Shown one piece after another: positions 7,309 through 14,297 of a stretch of DNA of 14,297 nt. How positions within the stretch are numbered: the first letter of the stretch is position 1; each line of letters starts with the position of its first letter. The notes under the pieces are model-generated. The model was given only the letters and a program-made list of their open reading frames with translations, made no database searches and had not been told where the DNA came from. This stretch comes from Gammaproteobacteria bacterium (GTDB lineage Bacteria; Pseudomonadota; Gammaproteobacteria; Pseudomonadales; Halomonadaceae). The stretch spans positions 1 through 14,297 of the forward strand of contig JAMCZP010000126.1 of assembly GCA_023485185.1 (NCBI GenBank), in the 5' to 3' direction. The position numbers were made by a program, and so were the translations under genes.

Positions 7309-8033
7309 GGGCGCTCCTCCATCGGCGTAGTATCGCCACCGTCCGCTTCAAACTCCGCGCGGGAGATCGCTCTAAAACGCACCTTGTCGCCGGGTCGGAA
7401 AAGCGGATCGCCACGCTTGGCATACTCGAATAACGGCACATTGGTACGTCCCAGAATGTTCCAGCCACCTGGCGAAAGCAGTGGATAAATAGCGGTTTGC
7501 CGATCCGCAATGCCAACGCTGCCAGCCGCCACTTTCCGGCGTGGTGTTTTTAGGCGCGGCGTGGCCAATGCTTCATCTACTAAACCCATAAATCCATAGC
7601 CGGGCGCGAACCCCAGCGCGAACACGCAGTAATTGTGGTTGCAGTGTTGCTTGATTAGCTCGTCCACGCTTATGCCCGCACGCTTGGCGACCAAGGGCAG
7701 CTCAGGCCCCACGCTTTCGTCATACCACACAGGGATGTCGTGCAGCTCACCCGCTTGAGTATCCACAGGGGTAAGGCCAGAAAGCGCCCTGTTAATAAGT
7801 TGAAGGGCTTCGCTATGGGTTACCTGCTGGCAGTCGTAATGGACTAATAGCGTGGTATAAGAGGGCACCAAATCAATTAATGCTGCGCCGAAAGCCTTAC
7901 GCAGCGTTTGGTCGGCGGCAATGACCCACGCCATATTGGTTTCATCGATGGTATCGAAGAGACGCACCATCAAGGCATCCATGGCGGCGGTTTCAACACT
8001 TACGTTATTTACTCTTTCGATAGTGGCTTTCAC
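7305..8033 (-). CDS. pxpB: 5-oxoprolinase subunit PxpB (KipI/YbgJ family)
   Basis: A 242-aa second subunit of the ATP-dependent 5-oxoprolinase. The C-terminal two thirds carry the family's hallmark run: [13 protein letters not shown], then [19 protein letters not shown] and [11 protein letters not shown]. The Bacillus relative KipI inhibits sporulation kinase KinA, but in bacteria generally the protein works with PxpA and PxpC in opening 5-oxoproline. The start is GTG at 8033, sharing GTGA with the pxpA stop; GGAG just upstream inside pxpA is its ribosome site. The N-terminus, about 20 residues longer than many homologues, may mean that an internal Met is used, but the overlap and ribosome site favour GTG. 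Tight overlaps on both sides suggest equal amounts of the three subunits. Confidence 0.9.
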   Translation of the reverse strand: MKATIERVNNVSVETAAMDALMVRLFDTIDETNMAWVIAADQTLRKAFGAALIDLVPSYTTLLVHYDCQQVTHSEALQLINRALSGLTPVDTQAGELHDIPVWYDESVGPELPLVAKRAGISVDELIKQHCNHNYCVFALGFAPGYGFMGLVDEALATPRLKTPRRKVAAGSVGIADRQTAIYPLLSPGGWNILGRTNVPLFEYAKRGDPLFRPGDKVRFRAISRAEFEADGGDTTPMEERP

Positions 8034-8782
8034 GCCTGCTCCAGCGCCTGAAAGGCCTCGCGAATAGCGCGTACAGCGGCTACTGACTCGGGGTTATCAC
8101 CATGAACGCACAGCGTATCGCAGGCTAAGTGAAGCGGTGTTCCATCAAGAGCGGTAAGTGGCTCGCCTTTGGCCAGCTTAATGGCCTGATTGACGATGGT
8201 GTTTTGGTCGTGGTGCACTGCGTTAGGCAACCGCCGTGAGGCCAAGTGGCCGTTCGCATCATAAGCGCGGTCAGCAAACGTTTCGAACCACAGAGTAATA
8301 CCCATCTTGGCAGCCAGCTCGCGGTGTGGCTCGGGGTCGGCAGTCGACATAATCATTAACGGAAGACTGGGGTCATAAGCACGCACCGCGCGCATCACGC
8401 CTTCGAGCAGCGCCGGGTTGGCCGCCATGTCGTTATACAGCGCGCCATGAGGCTTGATGTAGCTCAGCCGAGCACCTTCCGCTTGGCAAATGCCCGCTAA
8501 TGCGCCTACTTGATAGAGCACCATGTCTTCCGCTTCTTCCGGCGAGCAGGCCATTGAACGACGGCCAAACCCCATTAAGTCGGGGAAGCCTGGGTGCGCA
8601 CCAATACGTACATCATGCTGCACGGCCAGTTTGACAGTGCGGCGCATCACATGGGGGTCGGAGGCGTGAAAACCGCAGGCGATATTCGCGCAGTCGACAT
8701 AGGGCATTGCGTCGGCGTCCAACCCAATGGTCCAGTTGCCGAAACTTTCGCCCATATCGCAATTAAGCAGTGGGATGGTCAT
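8030..8782 (-). CDS. pxpA: 5-oxoprolinase subunit PxpA (LamB/YcsF family)
   Basis: A 250-aa LamB/YcsF protein, the hydrolytic subunit that opens activated 5-oxoproline to L-glutamate in the cytoplasm. Conserved blocks are all present: [10 protein letters not shown] (6-15), [11 protein letters not shown] (33-43), GAHPGFPD (61-68), KPHGALYN (110-117), F-A-D-R-A-Y in the second half and VHGDNPES (226-233). Asp, Glu, His and Lys in these blocks form the active-site cleft of the family. ATG 8782 is preceded by GAGGAG five bases upstream, an excellent ribosome site. It is the first gene of the minus-strand pxpABC operon and its stop overlaps the pxpB start. It lies divergent from a LysR gene and a TRAP transporter, which suggests that external 5-oxoproline, not only metabolic damage product, is the substrate. 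Confidence 0.93.
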   Translation of the reverse strand: MTIPLLNCDMGESFGNWTIGLDADAMPYVDCANIACGFHASDPHVMRRTVKLAVQHDVRIGAHPGFPDLMGFGRRSMACSPEEAEDMVLYQVGALAGICQAEGARLSYIKPHGALYNDMAANPALLEGVMRAVRAYDPSLPLMIMSTADPEPHRELAAKMGITLWFETFADRAYDANGHLASRRLPNAVHHDQNTIVNQAIKLAKGEPLTALDGTPLHLACDTLCVHGDNPESVAAVRAIREAFQALEQA

Positions 8783-8837
8783 AACGACTCCTCTTTTATG
8801 CTCTTATCAGGCGCATGCTGAATGTTAAACCAACACC

Positions 8838-8867
8838 AATATATGAACACGGCTGGCTGAGTGCCAA
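8838..8867 (-). promoter_or_regulatory. Candidate sigma-70 promoter for pxpABC
   Basis: Read on the minus strand, TTGGCA (8867-8862) is followed after 18 bp by TATATT (8843-8838). Transcription would start near 8831, about 50 bases before the pxpA start codon. The -35 has one and the -10 has two differences from the consensus-like pattern, respectively (TTGGCA/TTGACA, TATATT/TATAAT), so this is a reasonable unaided promoter. The assignment is by eye. Confidence 0.45.
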
Positions 8868-8877
8868 TCGTTTTTGA

Positions 8878-8892
8878 CGATACTCATTATCG
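8878..8892. promoter_or_regulatory. Dyad CGATA-N5-TATCG upstream of pxpABC promoter
   Basis: A perfect inverted repeat, CGATA (8878-8882) and TATCG (8888-8892). Its centre is about 54 bp upstream of the predicted pxpA transcription start, a position typical of an activator site. A similar GATA-N4-TATC dyad occurs at 8945-8956. Likely partner: the divergent LysR regulator. Confidence 0.35.
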
Positions 8893-8929
8893 GGGCCTCC
8901 TATCATATTGTTATTAGATGGAAAAATGG

Positions 8930-8958
8930 TTGACGGTTGGCCACGATACGCTTATCAC
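8930..8958 (+). promoter_or_regulatory. Candidate sigma-70 promoter for the LysR gene at 9126
   Basis: TTGACG (8930-8935) and TATCAC (8953-8958) are separated by 17 bp. Transcription would start near 8965, leaving a leader of about 160 bases before the regulator's start codon. The -10 overlaps the dyad at 8952-8979, which would suit autorepression. Confidence 0.35.
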
Positions 8959-8999
8959 TCTATAAACGTGGCGTGATAATAACGTTGGTTGGTCGCCAC
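8945..8999. promoter_or_regulatory. Cluster of overlapping dyads in the pxpA-lysR control region
   Basis: Four inverted repeats overlap here: GATA-N4-TATC (8945-8956), TTATCAC-N14-GTGATAA (8952-8979, seven perfect pairs), AACGT-N12-ACGTT (8965-8986) and GTGGCG-N20-CGCCAC (8968-8999). Together they cover the -10 box and early transcribed region of the candidate lysR promoter. This looks like an operator array; the protein is not identified, the adjacent LysR product being the first candidate. Confidence 0.35.
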
Positions 9000-9104
9000 T
9001 GCTGGAGATGGTCTCAAAGTTGCATGATAGAGGCCTGACGTTTGTCTTATGCTGCACTCTCGAACGGTTTTAGCAGCGGCGAACGAGTCATTAATATTCA
9101 TAAA

Positions 9105-9117
9105 GCCTAGCTTAGGC
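9105..9117 (+). promoter_or_regulatory. Palindrome over the LysR ribosome binding site
   Basis: GCCTA-GCT-TAGGC is a perfect 5-bp inverted repeat ending 8 bases before the ATG at 9126. Its right arm contains the AGG of the likely Shine-Dalgarno (AGGCGAG, 9114-9120). In DNA it could be an operator; in RNA it could partly hide the ribosome site. The three-base loop makes a stable RNA hairpin doubtful. Confidence 0.3.
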
Positions 9118-9125
9118 GAGTCAGT

Positions 9126-10112
9126 ATGATGGATTTTAAAGAACTTGAGGCCTTCGTCTGGGCGGTAAGGTTAGGCTCCTTCCGCAAAGCGGCTACTCGC
9201 TTGCATCTCACTCAGCCCTCCATTTCTGAGCGAATCTCACGCTTGGAAACAACGGTGGGTGAATTGCTGCTAGAGCGCTCCGCAAGGCCCATTCAACCCA
9301 CGATGCGTGGCCGCGAGTTCTTTATGCATGCTGAACGTATGCTGCACCAGCGTGATGAGGCAATGAAGTTATTCGATAGCGAAGAGGCCTTTTCTGCACC
9401 GTTACGGCTCGGCACAATTGAAACCATTGCCCACAGTTGGTTTCCCGACTTTATGCGACGGTTAACCGAGCGCTATCCAGGGCTGACCATCGAATTGACG
9501 GTTGATTACTCACCGGTTCTGAACGAGAAATTATTGGCTAATGAACTGGATATCATCTTGGCAATGAACGGTTATTTGCCGCAAAAACAGATTGAGTATG
9601 AGTCGTTGAGCCCTTATGAGATGGGCATGTTTGTCTCCCCTCGGCACGCCAAGACGCTGAGCGAAAGTGCCGACGCATGGAGCACACAACTGCCGTTTAT
9701 TTCCTTCGGTAAACAGGCGCGACCGTATTCAGAGCTAGTGCACTACTTGGCAGAGCAGGGGGTAGCCAGCCCGCGTATTCATTGTGTTAGCACTTTGATG
9801 ACAATTGTACGCATGACTACCGAAGGGTTGGGGATCGGCGCGCTGCCGGTCTCCACCGTACTGGATGAGTGGCAGCGGGGGGAGCTTTGCCGCCTTGCGC
9901 TACCGGTGCCGTTACCGGCCATGCACTACGATGTGATATGGCGCAGCGCAAATCATCCGCGCTTCTGTCGTGGCGTTTCTCGTTTGGCTCAACAATGCGC
10001 CTGCAGCTATGCCCAGGCGCGTCGTGCCGATATGACAACACTTTTCTCTGGGCGCTGGGTCTCCCCAGGCGTCTCCTCTGGCACTACCAAAGCAACAGCA
10101 ACACACCATTAA
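9126..10112 (+). CDS. LysR-type transcriptional regulator (between pxpABC and TRAP genes)
   Basis: A 328-aa LysR-type regulator. The N-terminal winged helix-turn-helix spans about 4-63 (ELEAFVWAVRLGSFRKAATR, L-T-Q-P-S-I-S-E-R-I-S-R-L-E, L-L-L-E-R-S). The effector-binding domain follows from about 92 (A-P-L-R-L-G-T-I-E-T). ATG at 9126 or at 9129 is possible; AGGCGAG at 9114-9120 serves either. The last 20 or so residues (S-P-G-V-S-S-G-T-T-K-A-T-A-T-H-H) are a low-complexity tail beyond the usual LysR length of about 300. The gene is divergent from pxpABC and only 39 bp upstream of dctP on the same strand. That placement suggests one regulator sensing 5-oxoproline or a related acid and controlling both uptake and breakdown. 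The ligand is inferred from context only. Confidence 0.92.
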   Translation: MMDFKELEAFVWAVRLGSFRKAATRLHLTQPSISERISRLETTVGELLLERSARPIQPTMRGREFFMHAERMLHQRDEAMKLFDSEEAFSAPLRLGTIETIAHSWFPDFMRRLTERYPGLTIELTVDYSPVLNEKLLANELDIILAMNGYLPQKQIEYESLSPYEMGMFVSPRHAKTLSESADAWSTQLPFISFGKQARPYSELVHYLAEQGVASPRIHCVSTLMTIVRMTTEGLGIGALPVSTVLDEWQRGELCRLALPVPLPAMHYDVIWRSANHPRFCRGVSRLAQQCACSYAQARRADMTTLFSGRWVSPGVSSGTTKATATHH

Positions 10113-10151
10113 AAGCACCATACTATTAATAGAAACAAGAGGGTTCTCACG

Positions 10152-11135
10152 ATGCGCAAGACCATAACGACTTCTCTGCTACTGGCGACCGCCTGCGGCT
10201 TAACGGTGTCGGCTCACGCCGCGGAATGGACCATGGCCACACCCTACGGCGATGCCAGCTTTCATACTCAAAACACTAAGCAGTTTGCCGAAGATGTGGC
10301 AGAAGCCACCGACGGCGAGCTGACCATTACCGTACACAGCGGTGGTTCATTGGTAGCGCACGGTGAAATTAAACCGTCGGTTCGCCGTGGCACCATTGAT
10401 GCGGGTGAAGTATTCCTCTCTGTTCTTTCAAATGATGATCCCATCTTTGAAGTCGATACCTTGCCAGGTGTAGCGGGTGGCTATGATGATGCCTACGCGC
10501 TGTGGGAAGCCACGAAGCCGATGATCACCGAGCTGTTTGCCTATGAGGGTTTGATTCCTTTATACGCCGTAGCTTGGCCTGCACAGGGCATTTATACCGC
10601 CGAGCCGCTAACCGATCCTGAGCAGTTCGAAGGGTTGCGCGTTCGTGCACCTAACATCAACACCCAGCGCTTTGTGAATAACCTGGGCGGCAGCCCCACT
10701 GAAACGGAAGAGTCCGATATTCCCACCGCGTTTAGCACTGGTCGTGTTGACGCCATGATTACCTCAAGCTCTACCGGTAACTCCATGGCAGCGTGGGATT
10801 ATGTGAGTGATTACACCAACGCCAACCTGTGGCTACCGAAAAATATCGTGTTCATCAGCCAGCGTAGCTTTGATCGCTTAGATGAAGCGACTCAGGAAGC
10901 GCTGATGGAAGCCGCCGCTGAGGCTGAAAAGCGTGGCTGGGAAATGAGCCGTGAAGATAACGATGCAAGTTTGGCCAAGCTAGAAGAGAACGGGATCGCC
11001 GTTTCTGACCCCAATGAGGCGATTGCCGCTGCGTTACAAGCCGCTGGCGATGTGTTGTTTGAAGATTGGCAGTCTCGTGCCGACGACGAAGCCAAGCAGG
11101 CGCTGGAAACTTACCGCGAGCAGCGCGGCAGCTAA
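10152..11135 (+). CDS. dctP: TRAP transporter solute-binding protein, DctP family
   Basis: A 327-aa periplasmic receptor of a TRAP transporter. Residues 1-23 are a signal peptide (R-K, a hydrophobic core, cleavage S-A-H-A before A-E-W). The family segment F-E-G-L-R-V-R-A-P carries Arg165, which fits the conserved arginine that grips the carboxylate of TRAP ligands. Other DctP features are G-E-L-T-I-T-V-H-S-G-G-S-L, I-P-T-A-F-S-T-G-R-V-D-A-M and a C-terminal helix. AGAGGG at 10138-10143 supports ATG 10152. Two Bordetella pertussis DctP proteins are known to bind pyroglutamate (5-oxoproline); with pxpABC next door, that is the most likely ligand here, by inference. A hairpin right after the gene may raise its expression above dctQ and dctM. 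Other carboxylates remain possible. Confidence 0.93.
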   Translation: MRKTITTSLLLATACGLTVSAHAAEWTMATPYGDASFHTQNTKQFAEDVAEATDGELTITVHSGGSLVAHGEIKPSVRRGTIDAGEVFLSVLSNDDPIFEVDTLPGVAGGYDDAYALWEATKPMITELFAYEGLIPLYAVAWPAQGIYTAEPLTDPEQFEGLRVRAPNINTQRFVNNLGGSPTETEESDIPTAFSTGRVDAMITSSSTGNSMAAWDYVSDYTNANLWLPKNIVFISQRSFDRLDEATQEALMEAAAEAEKRGWEMSREDNDASLAKLEENGIAVSDPNEAIAAALQAAGDVLFEDWQSRADDEAKQALETYREQRGS

Positions 11136-11154
11136 GTCTGTCTTGATATCTCTT

Positions 11155-11189
11155 GCAGGGGCGGTGGCATAGGCCCCGTCCCTGCTTTT
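11155..11189 (+). terminator. Intercistronic hairpin between dctP and dctQ
   Basis: GCAGGGGCGG (11155-11164) pairs with CCGTCCCTGC (11176-11185) over 10 bp with one G-U pair. With T11165 bulged, three more pairs (11166-11168 with 11173-11175) close an ATAG loop. TTTT follows at 11186-11189. It looks like an intrinsic terminator starting 20 bases after the dctP stop, inside an operon that must continue. It probably acts as a partial terminator or 3' stabiliser, giving more binding protein than membrane subunits. Confidence 0.7.
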
Positions 11190-11230
11190 CCCCGCGTGCC
11201 TTTTCCTACGTGCTTTGTGAGGCTACGAAC

Positions 11231-11794
11231 ATGACGTTTAAATTCGACAAACTCTATCGCCTAGGGGCCTGGGGAGCGGCGGCCTGTATGGTAACGATCT
11301 GTGGGTTGATAGCGTTACAGGTCACCTTTCGTTTGATAGACGCACTGCTAAAGCTGGCCGGCTTTGGTCGGTTAGGGCTAAGTATTACCGGCGTCTCTGA
11401 ACTGGCAGCCTATCTGCTAGTGGGGGCAACTTTTTTGGGCTTGGCGTATACCTTTGTTCATCATGCCCATATCCGTGTAACACTGCTTATCTCGCGATTG
11501 CCGTCGGCCATTCGCGTGTGGTTCGAAGTATTTGGCCTGATTATAGCGCTAGCGATTAGCTTATTGCTGAGTTACGGCTTGATTGAGCTAGCAAGAGAGA
11601 GCCTGCAGTACAACGATGTTTCGTCCGGCTTTTTATCTATTCCACTGTGGATTCCCCAGACGGTTCTGGCAACGAGCGTAGGACTGCTGTGTTTGGCGCT
11701 TGCAGAAGCCTTGTTTATGGCGCTGCGCATAGCGGCTCGTGACCCCTCCAGTTTTCGTGAGGCTACCGCGACTGATGACAGTGAGATGCACTGA
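11231..11794 (+). CDS. dctQ: TRAP transporter small permease, DctQ family
   Basis: A 187-aa membrane protein with four hydrophobic segments, at about 12-33, 53-76, 95-118 and 139-162, the normal size and topology of the DctQ subunit. Recognisable features are the G-V-S-E-L-A-A-Y-L-L segment, A-Y-T-F-V-H-H-A-H-I-R-V (the DctQ A-x-x-x-x-x-x-x-H-I-R-V/M pattern) and a later I-P-L-W-I-P-Q. The open frame extends back to 11153 through the intercistronic hairpin, but ATG 11231 is right because GTGAGG at 11217-11222 lies 8 bases before it and the extra residues are Arg/Pro-rich and unlike the family. DctQ works with DctM to carry solute from DctP across the inner membrane using the Na+ gradient. The 75-bp gap to dctM is plain. 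Confidence 0.92.
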   Translation: MTFKFDKLYRLGAWGAAACMVTICGLIALQVTFRLIDALLKLAGFGRLGLSITGVSELAAYLLVGATFLGLAYTFVHHAHIRVTLLISRLPSAIRVWFEVFGLIIALAISLLLSYGLIELARESLQYNDVSSGFLSIPLWIPQTVLATSVGLLCLALAEALFMALRIAARDPSSFREATATDDSEMH

Positions 11795-11869
11795 GTTTAT
11801 GAAAACCCAGCTCACATTAACGCGACTCGTGGACACTCAGCATAAGCCTTTTATTCTGGAGAGACCTCC

Positions 11870-13174
11870 GTGCTACTACTAAGTCTGGCTACCGTTTTTA
11901 CCTTAGCCCTGCTGCTTGGCAGTGGGGTGTGGATTGCCTTCGCGCTGATTGGCACAGCCTGGATAGCGCTCGAATTCTTTAGCTCGTTCTCGCCAGGATC
12001 TATCTTGGCGTCAGATTTCTGGAGCGCAAGCTATGGTTGGGATCTAACCGCACTGCCGATGTTTATCTGGATGGGCGAGATTTTGTTCCGCTCCGGGTTG
12101 GCCGACAATATGTTTCGCGGTCTCTCTCCTTGGTTAAACCGTATGCCGGGTCGTCTACTGCATACCAATATTATTGGTAGCGGCATGTTTGCAGCGGTGT
12201 GTGGCTCCTCTGCTGCTACCTGTGCCACGGTGGGTAAAATGACGCTACCGGAGCTTGAGCGGCGGGGTTATGACAGCAATATGGCGATCGGTACCTTGGC
12301 CAGTGCATCGACACTCGGGCTTTTGATTCCGCCCTCCATCGTGCTGATTGTCTATGGTGTGGTGACGGAACAGTCGATCTCGCGTCTATTTATGGCGGGT
12401 ATCGGGCCAGGCCTGATGATCCTGGCGCTATTTATGATCTACCTGGTTCTGTGGGCACTACTTAAAGGAAATCGCGATGGCCTGACCGGTGCTGATGAAT
12501 CAAGCATGAGTTTCGTTGAAAAGCTGCGCAACACTCTGGCGTTAGTCCCCATTCTGCTGCTTATGGGCGGCATCATTGTGTCGATTTATGGAGGGTTGGC
12601 CTCGCCCACAGAAGCAGCCGCAGTGGGGGTTGTGCTCTCAATCATCATCGCCCGTTGGAGCGGTGGCTTTACCCTCGTTATGTTTAAGTCATCACTATTC
12701 GCCGCGATTCGCACTTCCTGCATGATCGCCTTTATTATTGCGGGTGCATCATTTTTGACGTCTGCAATGGGCTTTACTCAGGTACCTATGCAACTGGCCA
12801 GGGCCATTGGCGAGCTGGGACTTTCCCCCACCATGCTACTGATCGCCTTGACCTTACTGCTATTGATAATGGGCTGCTTCCTCGATGGTATCTCACTGAT
12901 ATTGCTGATCACGGCAATTATTATGCCGGTTGTCAGTGCTGCTGGCTTTGATCTGATCTGGTTTGGTATTTATCTGGTGGTGGTAGTCGAAATGTCGCAG
13001 ATCACGCCGCCGGTTGGCTTTAATCTATTTGTAATACAGGGGCTAACCGGTAAAGATATTTTGACCATTACTAAAGCCACGCTACCGTTCTTCCTGCTGA
13101 TGCTATTGGCGATTGCCTTAATGCACCTCTTCCCAGGCATTGTTCTCTACTTACCTGAAGCAATGACGCGTTAA
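11870..13174 (+). CDS. dctM: TRAP transporter large permease, DctM family
   Basis: A 434-aa polytopic membrane protein of about 12 helices, normal length for DctM, the transporting subunit that moves solute with Na+. Family hallmarks are L-P-M-F-I-W-M-G-E-I-L-F (about 62-73), A-A-V-C-G-S-S-A-A-T-C-A-T-V-G-K-M, L-G-L-L-I-P-P-S-I-V-L-I-V-Y-G-V, G-G-L-A-S-P-T-E-A-A-A-V-G and E-M-S-Q-I-T-P-P-V-G-F-N-L-F-V. The start is GTG at 11870; GGAG at 11858-11861 (GGAGAG to 11863) gives proper spacing and no nearer ATG suits. It ends the lysR-dctPQM run and is followed by a hairpin. With dctP and dctQ it makes a complete TRAP transporter. Substrate is inferred from the pxp neighbours, not from DctM itself. 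Confidence 0.95.
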   Translation: MLLLSLATVFTLALLLGSGVWIAFALIGTAWIALEFFSSFSPGSILASDFWSASYGWDLTALPMFIWMGEILFRSGLADNMFRGLSPWLNRMPGRLLHTNIIGSGMFAAVCGSSAATCATVGKMTLPELERRGYDSNMAIGTLASASTLGLLIPPSIVLIVYGVVTEQSISRLFMAGIGPGLMILALFMIYLVLWALLKGNRDGLTGADESSMSFVEKLRNTLALVPILLLMGGIIVSIYGGLASPTEAAAVGVVLSIIIARWSGGFTLVMFKSSLFAAIRTSCMIAFIIAGASFLTSAMGFTQVPMQLARAIGELGLSPTMLLIALTLLLLIMGCFLDGISLILLITAIIMPVVSAAGFDLIWFGIYLVVVVEMSQITPPVGFNLFVIQGLTGKDILTITKATLPFFLLMLLAIALMHLFPGIVLYLPEAMTR

Positions 13175-13197
13175 ATGCCTGCTAGTTACCCCTGCTA

Positions 13198-13232
13198 AGC
13201 ATCTAACTACTCTTTATGAGTGCTTAGATGCT
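13198..13232 (+). terminator. Hairpin after dctM
   Basis: AGCATCTAA (13198-13206) pairs perfectly with TTAGATGCT (13224-13232). After one C-C mismatch the stem continues with five more pairs (13208-13212 with 13218-13222, one of them T-G) around a TTTAT loop. It begins about 24 bases after the dctM stop. No strong T-run follows (only CTTCTTT near 13252), so it may be a weak or protein-assisted terminator. Confidence 0.55.
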
Positions 13233-13302
13233 GCGGTGGTGCTTCTTTGAAAGCAATCTTCAAGCTAAGCTGAAGAAAAAGCGGGGATAAGTGAGTGGAC
13301 TA

Positions 13303-14297
13303 ATGCGAACGAGGTTGGAAGCGACAGATATTTTTCGCCAGTTGGCAGAAGGAATGGGGCAAAGTGGAACGCCACATTTTTATGCAGCCTTGGTTGAGCG
13401 CTTAGCCGCAATATTGAGTGTTGAGCATGTATTAGTGGCCGCTGTCGCTGAGCAAGGCACGGCCAATACATTGGCCGTTTGGTCGAATGGTGCGCTTCAA
13501 GACAACTTTACTTATTCCTTATCGGGAACCCCCTGTGAAACCGTCATGGGGCGTGAATTTTGCCTCTATGATTGCGATGTCCAGTTACGCTTTCCTGAAG
13601 ATAGTCTACTGCAAACATTAGGGGCCGATAGCTATATGGGGCTACCCCTTTATGCGGTCGATGGCTCGCCTATTGGGCTGTTAGCGGTGCTTAAAAATGC
13701 ACCGATGCAGATTGATGATTTATCGAGTGAGATATTGCGCATTGCCGCCGCACAGGCAGGAGCAGAGCTAGGCCGTCACCAAGCGGAAGAGGCTTTAAAA
13801 GAGAGCGAAGAGGTAGCGCGGGAGAGCGAGCGTCGTTTAAATACGTTGTTAAATCATCTGCCTGGCATGGCGTATCGTTGTTTGAATGATGCTAATTGGA
13901 CAATGCAACTGGTTAGCCAGGGTGCTGAGGCTCTGACAGGGTATCGGTCGGATGAGTTACAGAATAATCGGCTAACGAGCTTTGCTGACCTTATTCACCC
14001 TGATGATCAGCAGCAACTTCTTAAAGAAGTTCAACTGGCTATTGTCAGCAGGCGTCCTTATCGCGCGGTTTATCGCCTGCGTCACCGTGATGCGAGCTAC
14101 CGATGGATGTGGGAGCAGGGTCAGGCGATTTTGGATGAGGCTGGCGAGGTGCTCTGTCTGGAAGGGTTTATTTCGGATGTCACTGACCAGCAAGAGTCTC
14201 AACGCGTCCAAAATGCCGTGGTGCAGGTTGCCTCCACTGTTACTACGCGCGTTGGCGATGATTATTTTCAGCAACTGATCGCCACGTTAGTGGAAGT
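13303..14297 (+). CDS. GAF-PAS(-GAF) sensory protein, 5' part (truncated by window end)
   Basis: An open frame runs from ATG 13303 off the window edge; 331 residues are visible. Residues about 20-155 look like a GAF domain (H-F-Y-A-A-L-V-E-R-L-A-A-I-L, S-Y-M-G-L-P-L-Y, G-S-P-I-G-L-L-A-V-L). A charged helix (about 158-180, repeated Glu and Arg) leads to a PAS domain at about 178-295 (LLNHLPGMAYRCLNDANWTM, G-Y-R-S-D-E-L, I-H-P-D-D, then the PAC part Y-R-L-R-H-R-D and G-F-I-S-D-V-T-D). From about 300 the sequence resembles the first GAF start again (D-Y-F-Q-Q-L-I-A-T-L-V-E). There is no signal peptide or membrane helix, so it is probably a cytoplasmic sensor. The output module (histidine kinase, GGDEF or EAL) lies beyond the window. 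An in-frame GTG at 13291 is an alternative start; ribosome sites are weak for both. It is probably unrelated to the TRAP operon. Confidence 0.75.
   Translation, partial: MRTRLEATDIFRQLAEGMGQSGTPHFYAALVERLAAILSVEHVLVAAVAEQGTANTLAVWSNGALQDNFTYSLSGTPCETVMGREFCLYDCDVQLRFPEDSLLQTLGADSYMGLPLYAVDGSPIGLLAVLKNAPMQIDDLSSEILRIAAAQAGAELGRHQAEEALKESEEVARESERRLNTLLNHLPGMAYRCLNDANWTMQLVSQGAEALTGYRSDELQNNRLTSFADLIHPDDQQQLLKEVQLAIVSRRPYRAVYRLRHRDASYRWMWEQGQAILDEAGEVLCLEGFISDVTDQQESQRVQNAVVQVASTVTTRVGDDYFQQLIATLVE

Noticed and set aside
7305..8782. Reading pxpB/pxpC as urea amidolyase (allophanate hydrolase) genes
   Set aside because: The domains are related, but pxpA lies in the same overlapping operon and there is no biotin carboxylase or amidase gene, which fits 5-oxoprolinase.
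11153..11230. N-terminal extension of dctQ from a TTG codon
   Set aside because: It would begin inside the intercistronic hairpin, is Arg/Pro-rich and unlike DctQ; ATG 11231 has a proper ribosome site.

Overview
The window looks like chromosomal DNA of a metabolically versatile, probably marine or halophilic gammaproteobacterium, most likely Halomonas or a near relative. This is inferred from moderate GC, the mix of TRAP and ABC uptake systems with LysR regulators, and protein style; no rRNA or other marker gene is present. No tRNA, insertion sequence, CRISPR array or integrase gene was seen. Gene density is high and all complete genes appear intact.

Region A (1-386): the last 41 codons of a gene resembling M29 metallopeptidase / 2,5-dihydroxypyridine dioxygenase (NicX-like) proteins. 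A strong hairpin and a second terminator-like hairpin follow. Region B (387-6297): a minus-strand LysR regulator faces a five-gene plus-strand operon. The operon holds an SsuC/TauC-type ABC permease, its ATPase, an NMT1/THI5-like periplasmic binding protein, a TRZ/ATZ-type amidohydrolase and a TauE/SafE-type membrane exporter. It reads as a complete 'import, hydrolyse or deaminate, export' module of unknown substrate and is the best candidate here for an undescribed pathway.

Region C (6358-8782, minus strand): pxpA-pxpB-pxpC, the ATP-dependent prokaryotic 5-oxoprolinase, with both junctions overlapping by 4 bp. Region D (8783-9125): a divergent control region with a promoter candidate on each strand and repeated GATA/TATC dyads. 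Region E (9126-13174): a LysR regulator followed by a three-part TRAP transporter (dctP, dctQ, dctM). A terminator-like hairpin lies between dctP and dctQ. Regions C-E together suggest a regulated unit that takes up 5-oxoproline (pyroglutamate) or a close analogue and opens it to glutamate.

Region F (13175-14297): a hairpin after dctM, then the start of a GAF-PAS-(GAF) sensory protein that runs off the window, so its output domain is unknown.
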